DNA of 64,000 bases from a virus. The DNA lies in the IMG/VR virus record IMGVR_UViG_3300025701_000006, positions 1 through 64,000 of that record; one strand, 5' to 3'. This document shows positions 24,394 to 33,200 of this stretch, piece by piece; position 1 is the stretch's first letter, and the number at the start of each line of letters is the position of its first letter. The notes beneath the pieces are model-generated. The model was given only the letters and a program-made list of their open reading frames with translations. It ran no database searches and had not been told where the DNA came from. Both the position numbers and the translations under genes were made by a program.

Positions 24394-24972
24394 ATGTCAG
24401 ATTTAGCAATTTTTGAATTACCAAAAGAACCAACCCGTATTTGGGATTTATCAGTACCTGTAGTAACAAAAGGCAACGTTACGCAAGCATTTTTATCCAG
24501 TGCTATCGAAGATCCTAGCGAATACAATGAGCTATGCTACTTACTGCGTACAGCAGAAGAAGGTACTACAGTAATGCTTCACTTAAATACCCCTGGAGGT
24601 ATTATCGATTCAGCATTCATGATTGCCGATGCAATTATCAACTCAAAAGCACAAGTAGTGGCTAGGTTATCTGGTACTGTAGCGTCTGCAGGTACTATTA
24701 TAGCTATGGCTTGTGATGATGTAGAAACTAGTGCTCATTTATCTTTCATGATTCACAACTACTCCGGTGGTATGGCAGGTAAAGGTCATGAAATGAAAGC
24801 TAGGCAGAAGTTTACTGATGACCACTTGAATGACGCTTTTAAAGACTTTTATGCAGGATTCTTAAACGAAGAAGAAATGGATAAAGTAATTGAAGGTACA
24901 GACCTTTGGATGGGCACAGCAGAAGTAGCCGAACGTTGGGAACAGCGTAAAATCTATTTACAAGGGGAATAG
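24394..24972 (+). CDS. ClpP-like serine protease
   Basis: A 192-aa ClpP fold with LNTPGG (oxyanion loop), catalytic Ser98 in GTVASAGT, and catalytic His ~121 in FMIHNYSGG followed by KGHEMK. The spacing of Ser and His matches E. coli ClpP (97, 122). Phage ClpP-like enzymes often serve as prohead proteases, but this gene is on the opposite strand and far from the capsid genes. It lies with nucleotide-metabolism genes, so a role in host or phage protein turnover is more likely. No Clp ATPase gene is in the window. Confidence 0.9.
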   Translation: MSDLAIFELPKEPTRIWDLSVPVVTKGNVTQAFLSSAIEDPSEYNELCYLLRTAEEGTTVMLHLNTPGGIIDSAFMIADAIINSKAQVVARLSGTVASAGTIIAMACDDVETSAHLSFMIHNYSGGMAGKGHEMKARQKFTDDHLNDAFKDFYAGFLNEEEMDKVIEGTDLWMGTAEVAERWEQRKIYLQGE

Positions 24973-24973
24973 T

Positions 24974-25198
24974 ATGAATCCAGAAGATTCACAATCAATA
25001 CTACAAGAGTTTTTAAATCCTCTTACAGATATGACAAAAGGAGAGGACATAGAACTAATGCCTTCTACAGATGAAACAAAGTACTTTAATACCCGAGACT
25101 TGATTATGCGGCACATTGACGGTTTACTGCGTCAGCCTAAACTTAGTTCTGGCCAAGTAGAGCTCCTAAAAGCTCTTCTAAGCACTATTAAAGTATAG
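24974..25198 (+). CDS. Hypothetical protein (74 aa)
   Basis: A small acidic helical protein starting one base after the ClpP-like gene. No motif is recognised. Confidence 0.55.
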   Translation: MNPEDSQSILQEFLNPLTDMTKGEDIELMPSTDETKYFNTRDLIMRHIDGLLRQPKLSSGQVELLKALLSTIKV

Positions 25199-25207
25199 GA
25201 GGACGTA

Positions 25208-25555
25208 ATGGACCCTATAGAAGGTATTGTACAGTTTAACCTTGATAGAGGCCTTGTAGACTTTTGTCCTAAGGCAGAGTGTAAAATGCTGTTTGAAGAA
25301 CTCCAAGAGTTCATTACAGCAGCTGCGCAACATGACACACCTGAGATGGTTGACGCTTTATGTGATGCTGTTGTAGTAGCAGTTGGAGGGCTTAGTAAAC
25401 TAGGCTACGCTCCTGACACGGCCCTACAAGAGACTGTAAAAGAGATAAGAAGCCGTAATGGCTCTTTTAATAGTGATACAGGCAAGTGGGAAAAAGATCG
25501 CAACCAAGATCCGTCTACCCTATATAAAGCAGATTACACAAAAGCTAAGAGGTGA
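25208..25555 (+). CDS. MazG-like NTP pyrophosphohydrolase
   Basis: An all-alpha NTP-PPase fold: FEELQEF supplies the E-x-x-E pair on helix 1, EMVDALCDAVV the E-x-x-D metal ligands on the next, and SKLGY plus FNSDTGKWEKD the usual C-terminal segment. Such proteins hydrolyse (d)NTPs to monophosphates; marine phage versions are thought to alter nucleotide or alarmone pools. AGGAGG lies just before the ATG. It fits with the thyX, nrdAB and thioredoxin genes. Confidence 0.82.
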   Translation: MDPIEGIVQFNLDRGLVDFCPKAECKMLFEELQEFITAAAQHDTPEMVDALCDAVVVAVGGLSKLGYAPDTALQETVKEIRSRNGSFNSDTGKWEKDRNQDPSTLYKADYTKAKR

Positions 25556-25558
25556 TCT

Positions 25559-25885
25559 ATGGAATTTTTAATAATAGGTATAGTGTCTGCCTTAAACTTG
25601 ATAGTTATTGTACACAAGTTTAAAAAAGGCAGAGTAGAAGATGGTATATTTGATTCTATTCTATTTGGGTTAATGGCTACAATGTTTGCAGGATCTTACG
25701 GAGGTATGGTAGTTGCAATGGTAGCATCATTGATTATTTCAATATACTTATGGGCTAGTCCACCTAAGTTTTTTAAATCTTTTATAAAAAGTGAAGATGT
25801 CCAGTCTGTACTAAAAGATATAAAATCTACTGTACCTACTAGTAACACTAAACATAAAAACATTAAGGACCTAAATTTTGATTAA
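25559..25885 (+). CDS. Membrane protein, three helices (108 aa)
   Basis: Three hydrophobic segments (FLIIGIVSALNLIVIV, IFDSILFGLMATMFAG, MVVAMVASLIISIYLWA) are followed by a basic cytoplasmic tail. The small size and helix number would allow a holin-like role, but nothing specific supports this. It overlaps the next TTG-started gene by 8 bases. Confidence 0.6.
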   Translation: MEFLIIGIVSALNLIVIVHKFKKGRVEDGIFDSILFGLMATMFAGSYGGMVVAMVASLIISIYLWASPPKFFKSFIKSEDVQSVLKDIKSTVPTSNTKHKNIKDLNFD

Positions 25886-26057
25886 GTCTATCTTCCAGGC
25901 TATCGGAATTGTTTTTGTGTGTGTGCTGTTAGTAGTACTAACTATTGCTACAATGTACTTAAGTTACATACTAGGCATAGGCTTCATGCTTATATGCCTA
26001 GTAGGTATTACTTATTACTTGCTAAGACTATTTAGTCCCAAAAACATCCATACCTAA
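25878..26057 (+). CDS. 59-aa membrane protein, TTG start, overlapping the late operon end
   Basis: The TTG overlaps the previous stop and AAGGAC (25865-25870) lies upstream. Two hydrophobic helices (IGIVFVCVLLVVLTIATMY and YILGIGFMLICLVGITYYL) make up nearly all of it. Its last 30 bases overlap, on the opposite strand, the end of the 1412-aa gene, so the two convergent operons share sequence. A 35-base inverted repeat lies inside it. Confidence 0.55.
   Translation: MIKSIFQAIGIVFVCVLLVVLTIATMYLSYILGIGFMLICLVGITYYLLRLFSPKNIHT
25969..26003. repeat. Perfect 11-bp inverted repeat in the convergent zone
   Basis: TACTAGGCATA (25969-25979) and TATGCCTAGTA (25993-26003) are separated by 13 bases. 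No T tract follows on either strand. It sits where plus-strand middle and minus-strand late transcription meet, so it may act as a bidirectional stem-loop for RNA 3' ends. Confidence 0.7.
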
Positions 26058-29000
26058 GTTTATAAGTGGGGGCATAGCTACAGTTGTTATTATATCAACA
26101 GGTGTGTATATTGGTGTTAATCCAAACACACCGTACTCATCCCCCGCTTTAATTAGCAAAGATTGATCTTGAATCATTTCTAGATCTAACCCAATACCTG
26201 CTCCGGCTAGCGTTATGGCAGTCCTGACGGCATGCTGACTACCTGCCTGAGTAATTACATGCTGTATACGTTTTACGTATTTAGTAAACATCAACACACC
26301 AATCCTATTTAAATACTCCTCGCCTCTGCTGTTAGGTAAGTTATAATTAACAAAAGAGTTTAAAAGTTGCGTGTGTCTGCTTGTTTTAGCTGTAGCCAAA
26401 AATTGCTCTCTTTCTGCTTTACCTAGTACCCTTCTTCTATCTGCTTTACCCATCCTATTTATCTGCTTTCTATATGCTAAAGGCAGGTCTCTTTTCCCAT
26501 CCGCTTGTTGTTCTTCAATTATTTTTTGCTTTCTATTCATTACATCTCTAGCAATTAAATCAGACATTTGTAACACTTCTTGATTTACTTTATACCATGC
26601 AGTCTCTTTACTTAAGTAAAGCCACTGTAAAGGAGTTTTAATTAAAGAAGGCACCTTACCTAACAACTTGTCCATTCCATCGCTAATCTTATTAGTATCA
26701 CCCAGCTTATACATATTTACATCTTCTATTACAGCTTGGTACATTCCTAAATCAAACAACTCTTTAATATCACTTTCTGACATTTCTTTTTCTATACGTT
26801 TAATTTCATTACGTAGGCGAGTAGCCTTATCGTTATAGTCACTAATTTCTTCATTATTTTTAAATCTAGTAGTGCTGTACTCTGCCACCAAAGCGTTTAG
26901 TTCTACCTTTTTAGCTTCTACTTGTTTTTGTTTTTTCATAAATTTACGAACGTCTTTAAAGCTATTAGCATAAGCTCCAACAATTTCTGTTAAACCCATT
27001 CCTGTATTTAAGGCATACAAAACATTAGAAATTATGTTTACTATTAGTATCACAGGCATCTTAAGAAGTATGTTACCTTTAGCTACCTTAACAAGATCTA
27101 CAAAGTAAGCTTCAAAAATATTTATAATACGTTTAATAGTACTAGGTAACTTGTTTACTCCATAAGCATCTGTAAATCTGGCATGCGAGTAGCCAAAATA
27201 TTGGTCCATCAACATACTAGGGATAGGTAAGCTTTTATCTTCCCTGCTGTTAATAAACCTTTGAAAGGAACTAGGTAGCTGATTAAACAGTTTACGCATT
27301 TCTGGATCTGAAGATTCCGCACTTATTAGGCTATACTCCATTAAGTTATTTTTGCTGTTAGGATTATCGTAAACATCTCGTAGGTTTTGTTTAATAAGCT
27401 TTAACGCATTGTCATTTTGTTTTTCTCTAGCAACTTTGTCTATTAATGTACCTGAAGTCTTTGAAAGTACATCGACTATACTTTTATTTTGCTTTAAAAA
27501 CTTATTTTTATCTTGTTTGTTCATCATGTTTCGGTAATCTACTACATTACCTAGGGCGTCTAAAACAGGTACAGATCCTTTTGGTATATCTTTAAAAGAC
27601 TTACCGTTATAAAGTTCTTCATTTATGCGTATTGCTTTAGCATTTAACTGGTTTCTATCAGCTTCAAACCACGCTTGTGCATGTTTTTTAGAATCTTGAA
27701 ATTGTGCATACCTTGCTTCTCTTAGAGTCATACCACGACTACCAGGATTTCCTAGACCTACAACACCACTTTGTCTTTCAGGCCTGCTATAGGTATCACT
27801 AATGTAAAACCCTATAGGTTCTGCACCTGATATATCGTTACCATCAAACACTGATGCTAGCTTAAATCCTTGCTTTTCAAGCTCTTCTTGCTCTGATACT
27901 AAAGCGTATTTAGTCTCTATGCCATCATCAAACAACTGCTTTATGTAGCCTTCTATCATGTGCGATGAATCATTTTTAAACAGTGCCTTTTCTGAGCCTT
28001 GTTTAAACGCTTCATATAGATTAACTACAGTCCTTACACCAGATTCTTCATTATTAATAAGGTCTACTACTAGTTGCTTGCTAAGGCCTTTTTGTTCTTC
28101 TAAAGCACTTAAAGAAGCCATTTCTTCTATTAACGCTTCTAATTCTTTATTTGTAGGTAAAATGTCGCTAGTCAAATATCCTTTTGCTATATTTCTACTA
28201 CTAGTATTTTGTGCTTCATGTCCTTCACCCGTGACCATAAACTCGCCTAATCCTTTAGCTTGTGCTACTAGCCAATTACCTCTTTTAGGATCTAGTTTTT
28301 TTATTCTTTTCTCTAGACGGTTTATTGCTTTAACTCTATACGCATGATCACCTATTAGTTTACTTACCTGATCAGTTGAATAACCCTTACCGTAGTTTTT
28401 GTTTTTATCAAACAGACTACTGGCATTTGACTCTAATAGTATTTCTGTTAAAGCTATCTTTTGAGGGTCGTTAAGCTCCTTACTAAACGCGTTTGTTATA
28501 GCTGTAGCTACGTTACCTACATGAGTGTTTCTGTATAAATCAATGTTATTAGTTTTTAAACCTAGGAGTTCTACAGGTCCTGATATCTCTTCTGTTACTT
28601 TAGGAAGAATACTTCTAACAATTTCTCTTATAGAGTTATCTGGCTTAATACCGTAACCAGTAAAAAAAGCTCCTGCAGCATCTCGGTAGTAGTTGTTGTA
28701 TATAGCCTTAGCAAAAAACTTACTAAAGAAAAGAACCTTCTGTATATGGTTCATATTTTGCGGTATTTCTACTTTATTTTCTGTATCAAATACTTTTGAT
28801 GCTGCACCATCTAGGAACTCTTCAATTCTGCCGTCTGTACGGTCTATTAAATCGCTTACTTGTGTAAGTAAGTTAGGATTGTCAGTCAGTTCTTTATCTG
28901 CAGTATTGTTTATTTCCGCTAACTTAAACGCTAAAGTATGTACTTCTTTTCTAAGGCTTTCGTTTTTGTTTTTAAAAGTATAGTTACCCATAACTGCATT

Positions 29001-30266
29001 TATTACGTCTGAAAAGAATGTTTTAATGGCCTCAAACATACCTGTTTTTGTTTTATCTTTTAGTTTTACCCCTTCAAGTAGCCCCATAAACCCGGGATTA
29101 GTTAAAGAGTACGCTATAAACTCATCATTAGACGTTTCGCTATTAAATATGTAATCGTATCTGTCTTTAGCTTCCTTTGACGTTAGAGCAGGCTCTGCAC
29201 GTTTTATGTCTTGCCATGTGATGTTTTTACGTGCCTGTGCCATCAAAAAGTTAAGGCGCTCTTTTAACGACGTAGCCTCTCTGCCTTCACTTCTAAGAGC
29301 CCAAGCTGTCATTGTATGTACAGTTTCATGCATATACACTTCAGCGTTGCTCATATTAGAGCTAGTGAGTTTACTGGTGTTTAACAACATATGCTCTTTG
29401 TCTATATCAACCCATCCAGCAGCATGTTCTTGATTTTCATTAATAAAAATATTCATTCTTCTAAAGAAATGCTCATGCATGTTATCTAGTAAGCTGTTAT
29501 ACCAATAATACATCTTGTCAGTAGTAGGTTTACCTCCTATAGCGTGTAGATCTGCTAGCATATTCTTCATATCTTCTACACTACCATGTACGTAATTTTT
29601 CTTTAGGCTGCTTTTTTCATACCTAAAAGTTCCCTCATCAAACTGCTCGCTCGATTTTAAGATGTCCTCTGCACTAGCATCACTTTCTACAATTTTTCTC
29701 ATACTAGCTAAATGACTGTTGGCACTCGTAGCTAGCTCTTCTCTACGCAGCTCTCTACTGACCCCTGAAGTAGTGCTGGCTATAACGGACCCAATACTTT
29801 TAAACTGAGGTATATACATTTTTATTTGACGTTCTTTAGATGCCCTAGATTCGTTTCTATCTAAATCAAAAGTATAAGTCTGTATATTTTCTTTACCTTT
29901 CCTAGTAACTTTAAGTTCTATTACTTCTATATTATTGGCATCTTTAGTTACTAAAGCGGACTTAACTACGTAATCAGCTCTTTCAGTACCTTCAGTAGGG
30001 CGTTTGCTTACAGCAGCCTTAAACACTTGCCCTAGCTGTTGCTTAGCTAGAACAGTACTTACGTCGTTAGTAAGCTCTGCTCGTGCAAACTCGTCTAACG
30101 CTGTAAAATCTTTTTCATTTAACAATTTAAGGGCTTTTTTATTTCTAGCTATAGACTCAGATAGTACTTCACCTTCTTTAGTGACTAGCATAGTTTTTTC
30201 TAGCTTTTCAGCTCTTGTTATACTAGCCTTAAAGGCTTTTTCTACTGTATTTATATCACAAACCAT
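26028..30266 (-). CDS. Giant virion-associated protein with HETVH metallopeptidase motif (1412 aa)
   Basis: It begins at the ATG that overlaps the stop of the RNA polymerase gene (TAATG). A zincin signature HETVH (residues ~313-317) is followed ~70 residues later by NDEFIAYSLTNPGF, matching the H-E-x-x-H...E pattern seen in very large phage polyvalent proteins. A hydrophobic stretch near ILLKMPVILIVNIISNVLYAL and a long coiled coil (about KKQKQVEAKKVEL) follow. It is the last late gene. Its size equals the C-terminal packaging region of N4 virion RNA polymerase (about 1400 aa), so it may be that region as a separate polypeptide, or an independent injected protease. Confidence 0.65.
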   Translation of the reverse strand: MVCDINTVEKAFKASITRAEKLEKTMLVTKEGEVLSESIARNKKALKLLNEKDFTALDEFARAELTNDVSTVLAKQQLGQVFKAAVSKRPTEGTERADYVVKSALVTKDANNIEVIELKVTRKGKENIQTYTFDLDRNESRASKERQIKMYIPQFKSIGSVIASTTSGVSRELRREELATSANSHLASMRKIVESDASAEDILKSSEQFDEGTFRYEKSSLKKNYVHGSVEDMKNMLADLHAIGGKPTTDKMYYWYNSLLDNMHEHFFRRMNIFINENQEHAAGWVDIDKEHMLLNTSKLTSSNMSNAEVYMHETVHTMTAWALRSEGREATSLKERLNFLMAQARKNITWQDIKRAEPALTSKEAKDRYDYIFNSETSNDEFIAYSLTNPGFMGLLEGVKLKDKTKTGMFEAIKTFFSDVINAVMGNYTFKNKNESLRKEVHTLAFKLAEINNTADKELTDNPNLLTQVSDLIDRTDGRIEEFLDGAASKVFDTENKVEIPQNMNHIQKVLFFSKFFAKAIYNNYYRDAAGAFFTGYGIKPDNSIREIVRSILPKVTEEISGPVELLGLKTNNIDLYRNTHVGNVATAITNAFSKELNDPQKIALTEILLESNASSLFDKNKNYGKGYSTDQVSKLIGDHAYRVKAINRLEKRIKKLDPKRGNWLVAQAKGLGEFMVTGEGHEAQNTSSRNIAKGYLTSDILPTNKELEALIEEMASLSALEEQKGLSKQLVVDLINNEESGVRTVVNLYEAFKQGSEKALFKNDSSHMIEGYIKQLFDDGIETKYALVSEQEELEKQGFKLASVFDGNDISGAEPIGFYISDTYSRPERQSGVVGLGNPGSRGMTLREARYAQFQDSKKHAQAWFEADRNQLNAKAIRINEELYNGKSFKDIPKGSVPVLDALGNVVDYRNMMNKQDKNKFLKQNKSIVDVLSKTSGTLIDKVAREKQNDNALKLIKQNLRDVYDNPNSKNNLMEYSLISAESSDPEMRKLFNQLPSSFQRFINSREDKSLPIPSMLMDQYFGYSHARFTDAYGVNKLPSTIKRIINIFEAYFVDLVKVAKGNILLKMPVILIVNIISNVLYALNTGMGLTEIVGAYANSFKDVRKFMKKQKQVEAKKVELNALVAEYSTTRFKNNEEISDYNDKATRLRNEIKRIEKEMSESDIKELFDLGMYQAVIEDVNMYKLGDTNKISDGMDKLLGKVPSLIKTPLQWLYLSKETAWYKVNQEVLQMSDLIARDVMNRKQKIIEEQQADGKRDLPLAYRKQINRMGKADRRRVLGKAEREQFLATAKTSRHTQLLNSFVNYNLPNSRGEEYLNRIGVLMFTKYVKRIQHVITQAGSQHAVRTAITLAGAGIGLDLEMIQDQSLLIKAGDEYGVFGLTPIYTPVDIITTVAMPPLINLGMDVFGTK

Positions 30267-33200
30267 TATTTACACCCTTCAATTTTTTCTAATGCACTAA
30301 CTAGGCTATCTACGTCCGAGACACTAGATAACTCATCTACAATCTTACTCTGTACTGATGATTTTACCATAGATAACCCATCAATTACTTTATTAATAGC
30401 TTCAACTACTGTTTTATTTGTTATTTTTGTTTTTCTATTGTTGTAGTATGCTATTAACTTATCAGCTTTTTCAGGGTTTTGAATAATATCCTCTATAACA
30501 TTATCTGCGTTTACATTATCTACACCTAAACGTTTATTTAGTTCTTTAAGCAGGGCCCTAGGAGCGGCCTCAAACACTTTTTTTAGTTCTGCAGCTTTTT
30601 CTGCAGACCTATCTACAGGTACGTCTAATTTAACGGCTTTGTACATATTCTTAAGCGCGTTTTTGTAGCTAAGATCAGCAGAAGTCATACCTTTTTGGTA
30701 CACCGCTCCAGGTGTTCCAACTAGATTTCCGTAGTAAGCACCTTCCATTAAACCATTTTCCCCATACCATAATTCCCTAGCTTTTTTAATGCCGGAAATT
30801 TCGGTTTTTAGGTTGCCTAATACACTTTTAGCCAAAGCAGGAAATGCTTCTTTAACCTTAGGGTCTGCGGCTTTTAGTCCTAATGCTGTAACTTTTTCAA
30901 AATCTTTACTAAAGGTCGTACTACTTATTGTTTTTTCTAACCTATTTGCAAACTCCTGCAGCGCCTCTGCTAGTACATAGTTTTTCTTGCTGTTAATATC
31001 GCTAGGGTTACCTTCAGAGTTAATGGTTTCCATACCTTTTTGGTAAGCAAACCCTGCGTTGTCAGACTGGTTTAAAGGAGCAATTATTGCATCGTGTATT
31101 AAAGTTAAAGCACGTAACTGCAAATCGTTCATCATTAAGCTTATCTCAGCGCCATCAATAGCATGAAACGGTAATACAGAACCAGAACTTATTGCTTCTT
31201 CTAGGTACCTAACTAAAGGCGTTACAGTCCTAGTTTTAGTATTTTTGCCTTCTCCAAGCATAGTCTGTGGTTTTTTACGGCTTAGCTCAATCTCATTAGG
31301 AGATCTAGTGGACGTAGTGACTACAGCTATGACTGCTTTTTTCTCTTTAGCACCGGTAAGCGGGCCTACAAGGTATGGAAAGTCGTCCCATAACTCTTCT
31401 AGTACTTTTGCATGATCTTCTAAAGTAACTACGTTATTAGGGTTTCTTTTTTGAATATCCTTAAGCTTGTCTACACGTTTTTTATCAAAAATACGAAATG
31501 CTACTTTAAACCCATCGTTAATAGCGTTTTGTACTTTAATAAAAGGCTTAAAGTTTGTTTCAAAAACAGTTTTTACGGCTTCTCCGTATGTAGCACTTAC
31601 AGTAAACTCTAACAGCTGCTCTAAATTTCTAGCAGTATTAGTGCCTTTACGTGTTTGCGAAATAACCAATGGTACTTTAAGTTTAATATCTTTTAGTCTA
31701 AAGTCTTTTAGGGCTTGCTGGAGCTCTAATATATTTTTTATCTTTTTATCGCTTTTTGGGTATAAAAACTCTCCTCCTGCTGCCAGTAACTTTTCCGCTG
31801 TTTCTTTTGCAGTTAAGTCATTTTCAAAATCACTAGTCGCAATACCTTTTGCTATATCTTTAGCAACAGAAATACTTAAGTTTTTGACTATTCTTCCTAC
31901 GCTAGCACTGTAGTTGAATATCATAAACGGGTCTTTAAATAACGCACGTAATTTTTTGTCTATACTACTAGCAACACCTGAAGATCCAATAGTTTCACCT
32001 CCAGGGAGTAACTGTTTAATAGCTTCAAAGACTTTACTTCCAGACCTGCCTTCACCTCTTGATACCGTCAAAGAAGTACTGCCCGACGTTACTTCTTCAT
32101 TAACTAGGGTGATAGTGTCCGTAGCCATATTCTCATATGAATCTAAAAATCCTATCTCTCCTTTTTTTCCTGCAGCTAAAATATCCGCTGCAGACATACC
32201 TTGTGAAGGGTCAAATGGAATACCATCCCCTTTAAAACTAGACTGCAGTAGTACATCTTGATACGATTTAGTAATAATACCTACTCGGGCAAAATGAGAA
32301 TGCATATCATCAAGTATAGGCATCTGTTGTATTTTATTGGCAAAACCACTAGTTAATGAGTCAAACTCTAACGACAGTGCAGAAGTAACTTTACCATTAC
32401 CAGTAAGGGCATCTTGTACTTTTTCTAAAAAATCTAGTGCTTGTAATGCGTGGGAAAGATGTTCCGCTTCAAGTTCATACTCAATACCTTTCATATCAGC
32501 AGGATCTGCATCACTGCTACTGTCTGTATTAGCGTCACCAGTAACTTCGGTATTTAAGGTTTCAATTGTAAACTTGCCTGTAGACATAATAGACTTTTTA
32601 GCTTCTGCTATTTCTGCTTTATTCATACTAAGCACAGCATTACCATAGTCTATAATATCTTTAACATCCATCTTATCTACGCCCTTACCTAGGGCTTGTC
32701 CTAGAGCTAATCTCACAGTAAAGCTTTGATCTGCGTCCAAGGGGTCACTTACACCTTCTACGTTAAACTCTAAACCACCTTCTGTATTTGTATTTACATC
32801 ATAAGTAAGTCTATGCAGTTTAGGTACGATAAAAAATCTATGCAGTTTATCTGTTTGAGGTTGTGTAGTATTTGAATCTAGCATAAACCTATTGTTACTT
32901 GCATAAAAGTAAGGATAGTGCATAGATGGATCTAAGTTACCTACTCTATCCATTTTTTCTCTAAGTAATCTAAGCTCATCAATGCTTTTTTCTATGTCTC
33001 TATTTTTAGCTTCTTGTACTTCTTTCTCATCGTAAAACAGGCTATCAAATTTATCACTTGTTAAATCAATAAAGCCTAGTAACGTTTTGATGTTGCTTTC
33101 ATCTGCATCTACTGCTTCTAAGAACTCGTCAACAAGGTTAACATCGATACCATACTCGGTTTCCATAGCAAGCTTCATAGTCTCTTTAGCTTCCTCAGGA

